Of a stretch of 64,000 nt of DNA, positions 11,943-21,524 are shown one piece after another. Position numbers and translations under genes: made by a program. The notes under the pieces are model-generated. The model saw only the letters and a program-made list of their open reading frames with translations. It ran no database searches and was not told the origin of the DNA. The DNA comes from Tetrapyrgos nigripes (Eukaryota > Basidiomycota > Agaricomycetes > Agaricales > Campanellaceae), in the NCBI GenBank assembly GCA_013368315.1, contig JAACJM010000155.1, positions 152,473 through 216,472 on the forward strand, written 5' to 3'. How positions within the stretch are numbered: position 1 is the stretch's first letter; the number at the start of each line of letters is the position of its first letter.

Positions 11943-12115
11943 CATCACCAAAAAGTCCTCAACGATATAAAGGTGGGCAGGGCATGACCACAGCCCATAG
12001 CAATGACAGGATGGTTATGTAGCCGTGACAAGGACGTGATAACGTGTTGTGGGCTGTGGTCATGCCCCGTACAACTGTTATACCAAGGTATATCGTTGAG
12101 GACGTTTTGGTGATG
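11943..12115. repeat. foldback (MITE-like) element, 173 bp
   Basis: The two halves are inverted repeats. The left arm starts CATCACCAAAAAGTCCTCAA and continues CGATATA. The right arm, read on the minus strand, is CATCACCAAAACGTCCTCAA and CGATATA. A second inner pair is GGCATGACCACAGCCCA near 11980, matched by TGGGCTGTGGTCATGCC near 12050. Transcribed, it would fold into a long hairpin. It lies just upstream of the AsaB copy B promoter. I see no obvious target-site duplication. Confidence 0.75.
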
Positions 12116-12183
12116 GCCTCAATAGGGATCGACAGGACCGCCAGAATCGAGTCTGCATGCCTACCCTAGTCCTGAACCCTAAT

Positions 12184-12205
12184 TCCCGATATCGGAAAAT
12201 GACAA
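12184..12205 (+). promoter_or_regulatory. conserved AsaB promoter palindrome, copy B
   Basis: It reads TCCCGATATCGG followed by AAAATGACAAAC, about 285 bp before the ATG at 12481. It contains CCG-ATAT-CGG, a perfect 10-bp palindrome with everted CCG/CGG half sites. The sites at 40073 and 43855 match it over more than 20 bp, including the flanking AATGACAAA, at a similar distance from their start codons. Confidence 0.65.
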
Positions 12206-12386
12206 ACCAAGGGGTCTCAAGATATTCAAATATTGCAATGGATTCAAGCAGTCCTCCTCCAATGACCTCCTTGCCCCGCAGCAGTGATGGCTCTCAAGTG
12301 AGTGACAATCATCTTTCCCAAAGTTTCTCGCTGATAAACCACCAGTCTTGCTTGCTCAGCTAGCTTAGTGATCTCTAGTCGAGCTC

Positions 12387-12409
12387 CAGACTATGGCGAC
12401 TCTATTGAA
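12387..12409 (+). promoter_or_regulatory. proximal promoter block shared by AsaB-like genes
   Basis: It reads GACTATGGCGACTCTATTGA about 80 bp before the ATG at 12481. The same block occurs at 39841-39863 and 43621-43643 (both minus strand) and, with an ATATAT insertion, at 3683-3711. In the minus-strand copies a TATAAAA box lies just downstream of it, so it probably marks the core promoter. Confidence 0.55.
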
Positions 12410-12480
12410 AGCTGAACTCATAAATTTACAGGAGACTCCACAGTCCAAAAACTTCATCTATATCTCGTTGAAATAACATC

Positions 12481-13474
12481 ATGCCAGCAACACTCATCCA
12501 ACCCTCTTTCGTCTCGGCAGCCCTCAATTTCTTTGCTCCTCCTCTAGATGGTTCTCGTCCCTTTGTGGATTTTACTGGACCTGTCCCAAAGCCAAATCAT
12601 CCACGCGAAACGCACGTCGTTCAGATTGAGAATCTGCGCGGTAACGAGGCCTCTGTTTCACTCGATACGGCTGGATTCCAGTTCTATAGCGAACCGGCGA
12701 AGCACAAGTCTTTCAAGAACGATGAAGAAATAAAGAGAGAATATTATCCAGAAAGTACCGAGCTGATCAAGCGCTTGACTGGGGCTAGTAAGGTTCTTCT
12801 GTTTGATAACAGTGAGTGAAGTCCAATTCTGCCCAACAGACCTCGTTTAAAAACTGACTTTCTCCTTCATCTGTGTTACTAGCCATTAGACGTCGTCGAC
12901 TGGGTAATTCAGACGCAGACCCCTCCAACAGAGAGCCTGAACCATTTGTTCATGGAGACCAAACCGCCAAAGCTGCTCGTAATCGTGTCCTCCGTCACCT
13001 TCCCGAGAACGAAAGCAGTGAGCTTCTGGAACACCGTTTCCAAATCATCAATCTCTGGAGACCCATCTCGCACCCTGCCTACGATTGGCCTCTTGCCTTG
13101 GCCGATTACCGCTCGGTTGATCCAGAGAAAGGTCTAACGCCAGTATCCTTCGTTTACCCCGGTAAAGAGGAGAACGATGGGAGAGAGGCGATGGGAGTCA
13201 GCTATAGTCCAGAGCTGAAGTTCAAGTATCTGAAGGGTATGACCCCAGATGAGATCGTCCTGCTCAAATGGTGAGTCCTCAGTCCGACATAGTTCAGTCG
13301 CCGAGTAATACACTGAAAATTTGAAATAGCTATGACTCTAACGACGATGGAAGTGTTGCGATTATGACCCCACACACCGCTTTCCAGGACCCCACTACGC
13401 CTCCAGATGCTTTGCCCAGGGAGTCCATTGAGGTTAGGGCCTTGGTTTTCTATGATGGGTCGATAGTGGATTAG
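12481..13474 (+). CDS. AsaB/GA4-desaturase-like oxidase, copy B, intact
   Basis: There are three exons. Exon 1 starts MPATLIQPSFVSAALNFF and ends near VLLFDN (about 12809). Exon 2 starts TIRRRRLG near 12882 and ends near DEIVLLK (13269). Exon 3 starts CYDSNDDGSV near 13330 and ends at the TAG at 13472-13474. The product is about 290 residues, the expected size of this family of secondary-metabolite hydroxylase/desaturases. Candidate iron and 2-oxoglutarate residues are HGD in VHGDQT, the His of MTPHTAF and R-x-S in PRESIEV. That assignment is my inference from the order HxD..H..RxS. DWPLALADY is the best conserved family stretch. The P450 copy 2 gene ends 187 bp downstream on the other strand, so the two are convergent and probably share a pathway. 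The promoter carries the palindrome at 12184. Confidence 0.85.
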
Positions 13475-13660
13475 TTGTGGCACTATTCCATGTCTCAAGA
13501 AGATACATGCTTGTCGTTTTCCGTTTATCTAAAAACAAGATACATACATATATATTTAAGGCCATTGGAAAGTAGGTTGTACTTATCATATAGTCATTAT
13601 AATCATTGCGCGCACTTCGCTCAAAAAAAAAGTCGTCAGATATTGACGAGCCGAAGGTCA

Positions 13661-15908
13661 TCACCATAACTTCCTCTTCGCCACCTCAAGCATGCCATCC
13701 ACATTCTCTGATCGTGGTACAATGTTGCATCGGAACGGAGCGGGATGACTGTGTGCACGCCGCATATTAGTAAGTTCAGACATTGAAAAAGTAGCGACTT
13801 ACACCACTACGCCCTCGTCTACATGCTCCGTCGGCGAAGGAACGATTTCGGTCCCTGTTTCATCGTATGCAGGTTCGATACTCGCAGCCCAAAGCAGCGA
13901 CGCAATGTCAATAAATAACGATTGGTTAGCAAAATTGAGCCCGATGCAAATTCTGAACCGCACAACATGAGTATGCAAGGCATCCAAGCTACAGAAACTG
14001 GACATACCGTCGACCGAATCCAAAAGAAACATGTCCTTGATTACGAGTATCTGCTGGAACGACATTGATAGTACCTGTCTCATCCAGGAATCTCTCAGGA
14101 CGGAATTCATCATGATCAGGGAAGATAGTCGGGTCGTGGTTCATTGCCCAGATGTTTCCGAGGACCAAGCTACCTTTAGGAATGAAGTAACCTTCGTAAA
14201 GGTCATCCTAGGGTCTGTTGGTATAGGGTATTCCTACGAAGGCCAAGTGTAAATCTACGTACCTTCATTACTCTCCTGGGCAGTCCTAGAGGTGCTGGAG
14301 GTCTCCATCTCAAGACCTCCTTAACAATGGCCTGGATGTATGGAAGGTGATCCCTATCTTCAAATGTTGGAAGCCTGTCTCGTCCCACTACGGCATCAAT
14401 TTCTGCTTGAGCTTTCTTCATGACGCTGGGGTATAATCGCATAGCGAGGATGAAAACGGTGAGTGTTGACGCGGTCTAAAATGAGTCTTGGCTAAGAAAA
14501 ACTCGGTGGAATATGAAGAATTGATGGCTGACAGTTTCAAAACCAGCTCCACTACAACACCAGAGATGATTAATGAGATCAGCGGGTCAGCTTTCACTGG
14601 CAGCGAAGCACATACAACATTATACCTGCCAACCAACTAGCCTCTATCGGACCGAGCTGGCCTGAGTTTCGCTCAAGGAGCCCTGCAGCGAAAGTTGCTT
14701 TTGCTTGTCCGGCATTCTGTTCAGAACATCAACTCGGTTACGTTTACACTGATTGTAACAGGGAATGAGGATCCACGAACCACTTTGCGTTGAGCGTCAT
14801 CCAGAAATCCTTGGAACATGGCTGTATCCTTTCGGTACCATTCATTGCCTTCTTTCTTCCATGGTGCCAAAGCCTCAGGCAAATATTTCATGATTGGCAA
14901 GAATTCGACGAGGAATGCACCTGGTTGAGACGCGCGGGTAAGTCGGTGGACAAAATCCTGGTTAGAAAAGACATCAGTTCGGGCGAGGAAAACCCTGTCA
15001 CTGTAGACCTTACATACATTGATTCTCGCAACCAATGGGTCATCTTTGGATTTAATGGATTCCATACCATAAACAGCTGTTAAAATCGTAGATGCAGCTG
15101 ATCTAAGACACTATTCAACAAACACTTGGTTGGACTGATGACTGAATGGTACCTCTTCAGATGATCAACCCATGAATTGGGATCCTTAAGCACGTTATCA
15201 ACCAGAACGGCGGCTTCCTTCTCTTGTAAAGGCTGATAGGCTTCTGAAGCGCGAATATTGAACCCTTCGTGCGCTGCCTTTCTCATTTTTCGCCATCTGT
15301 AGTATTTAGCGTTAGTTTAGCCCGATTTGACGCGTAGATCCAGAAACATTACTACTCACAGTTCTCCGTATCCACTGAGAGAAAACAACATATTTCCAGC
15401 AAGAATTTCCAGAGCCATTATGAGCCTGCAAGTAGACTGTCAATAAGAGCCGATTGGACATGACACCAATGAAATCTGACCGAGGACGATCACTGTATAT
15501 TGTCGAACGGCGGTCTATACCCAATCCATGAATATTAACCAGAGCGAAAGCTCACAACGAAACGCACCTAATAAATCTGCAGCTACTTTATGCGAATTCA
15601 GAACAATCATCGTTTGTCCAGCAAGATTGAGTGAGAAGATGGGACCTAAGTACAAGGAAGATGAGTGGTAGATTACTTTGCAATTTAAAAGTCATACCAA
15701 ACTCTTCCCTCCATTCCGCAAAACGAAGGAATTGCAGAGCCTGTGGTAGCTGAAAGACATTTCCCAGGACAGGAAGACCTTTGGGTCCAGGAGGAAGGTT
15801 ACGCTTCGGCTTGTAGAAGATGCGGACAGCCAGAGTCACTAAGACAACAAGGGCAAGGGTTTTCCAAGGGCCAAAATACAAGGATACCATGTCGAAGTGG
15901 AATGGCAC
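13661..15908 (-). CDS. cytochrome P450, copy 2
   Basis: This is a full-length, intron-rich P450, closely related to copies 1 and 3. The start [12 protein letters not shown] is followed by the membrane anchor [15 protein letters not shown] and the hinge [14 protein letters not shown]. The C-helix region reads GELWRKMRK. After splicing, the I-helix is AGFETTAS (Phe where copies 1 and 3 have Ser), ExxR lies in [17 protein letters not shown], and the haem loop FGFGRRICIG is split by an intron. The C-terminal exons give [20 protein letters not shown] and KRKLW-stop at 13661. All exon junctions I checked have GT and AG ends and keep the frame. The Phe in the I-helix would sit beside the haem pocket and could alter substrate choice. 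It is convergent with AsaB copy B. Confidence 0.85.
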
Positions 15909-16394
15909 ACTAGCTGGAAGAAAAGTGGGCTTGTGGGGAAACGAAGTTCAAGGCGCCCGTTTAGTACCCGTCCTCATAAATTCTCCACCTTAAATATGTA
16001 CGTAGTGTATGAATTTGCGCATGTCAGGAGCGAACTTCCGGATGAACTTCAATACAAATCTTGATTCGCTGGGTAGTCACAGTCGAAGAGGGTCTTCCGA
16101 TTGAACTATGTAGGTCTGATGACAATCAGCAGGTTATAGTATTTCAAGACGCCCAGTCACAAGGAGCTGCAGGACATATAAATCTTCATTATCAGATACA
16201 GTTCTTTCTGAATCGAGAAGATCCTATATCATCCGAGCCTCTGACATATGTCTGTCGAAATGCGGATGAGGAGGAACCTTCCCACGTTTCGTATAACATC
16301 TTGATCTTGCTTCGTCGCAGTCGCAACGACGGAAACCTGAAGGACTTTGTCACTGGGGGAGGAACGTGAGCACATTACAGATACAGTCGGATGC
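15909..16394. other. P450 copy 2 upstream region
   Basis: The 5' flank of P450 copy 2 has a TTAAATAT box near 15992. It shares long stretches with the flanks of copies 1 and 3 (GAACTATGTAGGTCTGATGA and TTTCAAGACGCC). An open frame of 102 codons (16061-16369, plus) spans the shared segment. Its counterparts near 8750 and 20570 are full of stops, so I do not call it a gene. Confidence 0.5.
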
Positions 16395-17060
16395 TAGAGC
16401 CAAGTCCGAGCTTGCATCTGAGTCGCGGCAACAAATACGGAAGTGCTTCCTCCGCAAATCCTTGAGAACACGGTTGAACGCAGTGCTCATCAGCAGTGTT
16501 GCTTGATGTTCCTCCATGACGTCGATGAATGGACGTCCACCATCCTGCTCATATCAACCGCTCATCGACATGGTGATTGAAAAACAGAGGTGATTGTCAT
16601 CGTAAGGGAATCTAGACTTCTTCAATGGGACGGAGTGTTCTCTGCCTTCTTCCCCTCAAGTCCATGCATAAATCCATTGATGGGGGCGCAGCCACGACGC
16701 TGACAGGGGCTGCTCTAGACCGAACAGCCAGAATTGGAAAAGCAAAGAGAAGATTTCGAGAGTAAACATGTTGGAACGGCATTGGTCCATCCGGAGAAGC
16801 GACATTGTTGTATTGCCTGGAACAATGTACACGACCATTTCCCGTAGGTCGATCCACTGTGTGGTTGCTGCCTGGTGCAGGACACCGTACTGTATCAAGT
16901 GCAAATTCCGTCGAGACATATGGTCCCAGTGGAAATTCCAGTCATGCATCCTACACTTCATTCCTTGGACAGATCCTGGACGACAAAACTCGGTCTGAAC
17001 AAAAGCAATAGCCTGAAGGGCTCGCTGTAACTCGGGAAGCGAAGTATTCGATGGCTTTTT
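16395..17060 (-). pseudogene. MYND-family pseudogene fragment (N-terminal half)
   Basis: On the minus strand the pieces RMHDWNFHWDHMSRRNLHLI, QWIDLREMVVYIVPG, TLEIFSLLFQFWLFGLE and PFIDVMEEHQATLL follow each other in two frames. They match the first exon of the gene at 918-3000 (for example WDKHWSDISRWCLYL and FTPDIFPSVFKLWLYGLE). The finger exon and C-terminus are missing. Frame changes near 16690 and 16500 rule out a product. A 5' piece near 17000-17060 (MACFVQ-like helix) is also degraded. Confidence 0.65.
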
Positions 17061-17860
17061 CGTTGGTCATGAAGGCGAGCTGACAGAGAGGGAAGGAGGG
17101 AGTGGGACAATTGAGGAACCGAGTCGGAGGAGGTCGGAGGATTTCTTTTGTTTCGCTAGAATCTAGAGTGTGATCAAGGCCCTGGGTAATGTAGAATTTG
17201 TTTAGTCCCGACGTCGAGTTGGGATGCGGCTACGCACCTTGGTTCGGAAGGATGTTTCTTCAAATTTGCATCAAGAAAGTGTACACTCCATAGAGTTTGC
17301 CAACACTCTAGTGATGCCCCAACCGATTTCCGAGATGTCACGGTTTGACGTCGTGTCTCCCCTCCAAACTGGACCCTGACTCGTACAATGTCGTGACCAT
17401 TATATACGAGTGTGTGGGTCCAAAAACCGAGGATCCAATGGCTATTGTTGCTTTCCAGTCGACGTTCGTTGATAAGTACATTCTGGTCGGAAGAAGGTAC
17501 TGAGGCACAGCCACGCAACCTCTGCTGCTGACTGCTAACTCTGTTGCATTTCTTCAACGATGAGAGACAAGTCAGACTATATACTACAGGAGCCACTTTC
17601 GCTCAAGGATGACATCATAGACTATAAGCCACTACACTCTTTGGGTCTCTTGAAATAGCCAGTAGCTCAGTGTTTTTTTTTTTCCACTTGTAGCCTCCCA
17701 TCTCAACACCTTAACAAAACTCGGGATATGTCCTGAGGGGGAAAAAAGGGAGACATTTCCCTAGGCTCAGAAGAGGTGCGTAATTTCGTGTCGCGGTGCA
17801 TTTCAATAAGAGCTAATCTTTGCGGAATACCAGTCCATCACAAAATGACGGGGCGTCATC
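17061..17860. other. stretch with no recognised gene
   Basis: A 140-codon frame on the minus strand (17174-17596) has no recognisable domain and no copy elsewhere. The stretch GGTAATGTAG..TCCCGACGTCGAGTTG near 17185 resembles 23445-23465 upstream of another MYND pseudogene, so this is probably old 5' flank of a MYND copy. Confidence 0.4.
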
Positions 17861-18108
17861 CTCGCGTTTAGCCGTCGGTTTAGGAGACTGCTCGATTTTG
17901 GAATCAAGGAAGAGGTTGTTGAAAGATGAGAGGATATCCCAATGAATATACGTACTATGATTCCCAGTAACTCAAGACAAGATACAACATTACATCTTAA
18001 AAAATAATCTTCACCCTATACCCCATTGAACGCCCGCCCTCAAGCTCAGAATCCAATTGCTCCAGATCCACCCCCCAACAAAGTCGTCAATATTGACGGG
18101 CCGAAGGT
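17861..18108 (-). pseudogene. 3' end and flank remnant of a MYND-family gene
   Basis: The last 100 bp read, on the minus strand, DLEQLDSELEGG-like residues and KIIF-stop, almost identical to the remnant at 5231-5330. The preceding flank (TTAGGAGACTGCTCGATTTT, then GAGAGGATATCCCAAT) repeats the sequence at 21410-21470 next to the MYND pseudogene at 21.5-23.3 kb. One base more than at 5231 in the CCCCCC run shifts the frame. The remnant abuts the stop codon of P450 copy 3. Confidence 0.6.
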
Positions 18109-18110
18109 TA

Positions 18111-20375
18111 TCACCATAACTTCCTCTTCGCCACCTCAAGCATGCCATCCACATCTTCTGATCGTGGTACAATGGTGCATCGGAACGGAGCGGGACGACT
18201 GTGTGCACGCCACATGTTAGTAAGTTCAGAAATTGAAGTGTTATTAAAGAGTGACGACTTACACCACTGTCCCCTCTTCTAGATAGTCCGTCGGCGAAGG
18301 AACAATTTCGGCTCCTGTTTCATCGTATGCAGGTTCGATACTCGCAGCCCAAAGCAGCGACGCGATGTCGATGAACAACGATTGGTTAGCAAAATTGAGC
18401 CCAACGCAAATTCTGAACCGCACAACATGAGTATACAAGACATCTAAGCTACAGACACTGAACCTACCGTCGACCAAATCCAAAAGAAACATGTCCTTGA
18501 TTACGAGTGTCTGCTGGAACGACATGGACAGTACCTGTCTCGTCCAGGAATCTCTCAGGTCGGAATTCATCATGATCAGGGAAGATGGTCGGATCGTGGT
18601 TCAGTGCCCAGATGTTTCCGAGGACCAAGCTACCTTTAGGAATGAAGTACCCTTCGTAAAAATCATCCTAGTCTTTTGTTATAGATATTCTTGCGAACGC
18701 CAAGTGCAAATATACGTACCTTCATTACTCTTCTAGGCACTCCTAAGGGTACTAAAGGTCTCCATCTCAGTACCTCCTGAACAATGGCCTGAATGTATGG
18801 AAGATGATCCCTATCTTCGAATGTCGGAAGCCTGTCGCGTCCCACTACCGCATCGATTTCTGCTTGGGCCTTCTTCATGACGTTGGGGTATAATCGCATA
18901 GCGAGCATAAAAACAGTCAGGGCCCCCGCGGTCTGGAACGAGTGTCAGTAAAAAAGAAAAAAAAATACAGTGGAATGAAGTTATGACTCACAGTTTGAGA
19001 ACCAGCTAAACTATACACAACAGACGATTAATGAGATCAGCGGGTCAACTTTCACTGGCAGTGAAACACATACAACATTGCACCTGCCAACCAACTAGCT
19101 TCTAGCGTACTGAGTTGACTTGACCTTCGCTCAAGGAGCCCTGCAGCGAAAGTTGCTTTTGCTTGTCCGGCATTCTGTTGAGAACGTTGGCTCAGCGACG
19201 TCCACACCGACTGTAACAGGGAATGAGGATCCACGAACCACTTTGCTTTGAACGTCATCCAGAAATCCTTGAAACATAGCCGTATCCTTTCGGTACCATT
19301 CATTCCCTTCCTTCTTCCACGGTGCCAAAGCCTCAGGCAGATATTTCATGATCGGCAAGAATTCGACGAGGAATGCACCTGGCTGAGACGCGCGGGTAAG
19401 TCGGTCGGCGCAATTCTAGTCAGAAAACACATCAGTTCGGGCAAGGAAAACCCTGTCACCATAGACCCTACATACATTGACTTGCGCAACCAATGGGTCA
19501 TCTTTGGATTTAATGGATTCCACACCATAAACAGCTGTTAAAATCGTAGATGCAGCTGAGCTAAAACACTGTTCAACAAACACTTGGATGAGCTGACGCA
19601 TGAAAAGGTAAGCTACCTGTTCAGATGATCAACCCATGAATTGGGATCCTTAAGCACGTTATCAACCAGAACGGCGGCTTCCTTCTCTTGTAAAGGCTGA
19701 TAGGCTTCCGAAGCACGAATGTTGAGCCCTTCGTGCGCTGCCTTTCTCATTTTTCGCCATCTGTAGCATTTAGCGTTAGTTTAGCCCGATTTGACGCGTA
19801 GATCTAGAAACATCGCCACTCACAGACTTCCGTACCCACAGAAAAAAATCATCATATTTCCAGCAAGAATTTCCAGAGCCATTATGAAGCTGCAAGTAGA
19901 CTGTCAACAAGAGCCGATTGGACAACACCAATGAAATCTGACCGAGGGCGATCACTGTATATTGTCGAACGGCGGTCTATAGCCAATCCATGAAATATTA
20001 ACCAGAGCGGAAGCCTAAAACGAACGCACCTAATAAATCTGCAGTCACTTTATGCGAATTCAGAACAATCATCGTTTGTCCAGCAAGATTAAGCGAGAAG
20101 ATGGGACCTAGAGTAAGTACAAGGAGGATGAGCGGCGGATTGTTTTGCAATTTAAAGGTCATACCAAACTCCTCCTTCCATTCCGCAAAATGGAGGAATT
20201 GCAGGGTCTCTGGTAGCTGAAAGATATTTCCCAGGACGGGAAGGCCTTTGGGTCCAGGAGGAAGGTTACGCTTCGGCTTGTAGAAGATGCGGACAGCCAG
20301 AGTCACTAAGACAATGAGGGCAAGGATATTCCAAGGGCCAAAATACAAGGATATCATGTCGAAGTGGAATGGCAT
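18111..20375 (-). CDS. cytochrome P450, copy 3 (AGSQTT variant)
   Basis: The start at 20375 (MPFHFDMISLYF) is chosen because copies 1 and 2 begin at the same residue; the frame is open 19 codons further up, to 20432. The anchor is [15 protein letters not shown] and the hinge [14 protein letters not shown]. The C-helix region reads GSLWRKMRK. After splicing the I-helix is AGSQTTAG: the acidic residue beside the catalytic threonine is Gln (CAA) instead of the Glu (GAA) of copies 1 and 2. The ExxR stretch is QEVLRWRPLVPLGVPRR. FDETG-type residues are followed by the intron-split haem loop FGFGRRICVG, and the end is KRKLW-stop at 18111. I read no frame break. No AsaB-like gene is paired with it; a MYND 3' remnant lies behind it instead. 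The substrate is unknown. Confidence 0.83.
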
Positions 20376-20800
20376 ACTAGTTGGAAGAAAAGTGGGCTTG
20401 TCCCAAAGGAAACGAAGTTCAAGAGAGTTCAAGGCGCCCTTTTGTACCCGTCCTCACGGATTGTCGACCTTAAATTAATGTACGTAAATTGCGTAAGTCA
20501 TGAGCAAATATTTCAACCTACATATGTAGATGAACTTCAATACAAATCTTGACTTGCTTCGAAGAGGGTCTTCTTGGACTATCTAAGTCTGATGACAATC
20601 AGCAAATTATAGTATTCCAAGACGCCCGATCACAAGGAGCTGCAAAACATATTGTATGCTCGATAGGTCTTTCTAAAGGTGGCGAAACGCACGAGACCGT
20701 AGGGAATCACGATCTGAGTCCGAATGTCGGAAAGAAATGGGCATGAGGGGTCCTGGGCAATGGCGTGGTTAGACTCGCGGTTGACTGAAAGGTTATAAAT
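20376..20800. other. P450 copy 3 upstream region
   Basis: It contains the 5' flank shared with the other P450 copies, with TTAAATTAATGTACGTAA near 20471 and AATTATAGTATTCCAAGACG near 20604. It then passes into degraded MYND-family DNA. There is no gene. Confidence 0.5.
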
Positions 20801-20925
20801 TTCAAAATGCTACTCACGTTTCCGGAGCTCATATAGCATGTCGCAGGACTTGGGATGGTCATAAACGCGCTAATTGTGCCACTGGCAATCTCAACAACAG
20901 TACGTTTCAATGCGGACAGACATAC
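20801..20925 (-). pseudogene. decayed MYND finger exon
   Basis: The minus strand reads IETYCC, a stop, DCQWHN, a stop, then RVYDHPKSC. Aligned with LYCCVDCQRNDWRVHDHRKFC of the 57 kb copy, it is the finger exon with two in-frame stops, one of them replacing the conserved Trp (TAG for TGG). The Cys and His ligands are still recognisable. No flanking exons in frame remain. Confidence 0.6.
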
Positions 20926-21110
20926 TATCCGCGGTATCCGAAATTCAGGTCAAGGTCAAGATCATCTTTAAACGGGCACAGTGACAACGTTTCAGTTTAG
21001 CTTGTTTTCGTTAAATACCGGTGGATGAATGGAAAGAAACTAACACTTCGACTACTGCATAGTCTTGAAGGCATTGTAGTGTTATAGTCCCTCATTACAG
21101 GGGTGAGACG

Positions 21111-21494
21111 TCACACGGTTGACAGGCTGGAGTAGCAAGGTAATGAGATGATATTCAGATCGTTATGTTGAGCGTCATTGGGATCGGAGTCTCCGCCAGG
21201 TAAGCCCAGCATCCTAGCGAGGGAAAGGTTTGACTTGCTTGCCAACGTGTCCTGGTGGCACGCCATCGGTAACAATAGGTGAATGAGGGCAGCAATAGAG
21301 TTGGCTACTTCCACTGATCTGCGGGCCTCCAGCTTCAGACTTTGACAGACGTCCAAAATCGCGACGAATAAGCAAGTGCAGGATATCCAACTGGGGGCCC
21401 GTCGATTTAAGAGACTGCTCGATTTTGGAATCAGAAAAGAGCTTGTTGAAAGATGAGAGGATGTCGCAATTAACATACGCACTATGACTCTCAA
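21111..21494 (-). pseudogene. MYND-family internal fragment
   Basis: A 127-codon frame on the minus strand contains VAILDVCQSLKLEARRSVEV, LLLPMACHQDTL and SLARMLGLPGG. These match VAMLDICQYLKLEA, LLLSMTCHRKFG and SLARMLDLPRGD of the neighbouring pseudogene. It is only the middle of the first exon, lies behind the 3' end of that copy, and so is a separate partial duplicate. Confidence 0.6.
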
Positions 21495-21524
21495 CTCAAG
21501 ACGAGATACGACAGTATATCTTGA

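Noticed and set aside
16061..16369. 102-codon open frame on the plus strand upstream of P450 copy 2
   Set aside because: The same segment near 8750 and 20570 is full of stops and frame changes, and the frame has no recognisable domain, so it is more likely open by chance.
17174..17596. 140-codon open frame on the minus strand
   Set aside because: No domain, odd composition, no supporting copy, and no plausible promoter or splice context.
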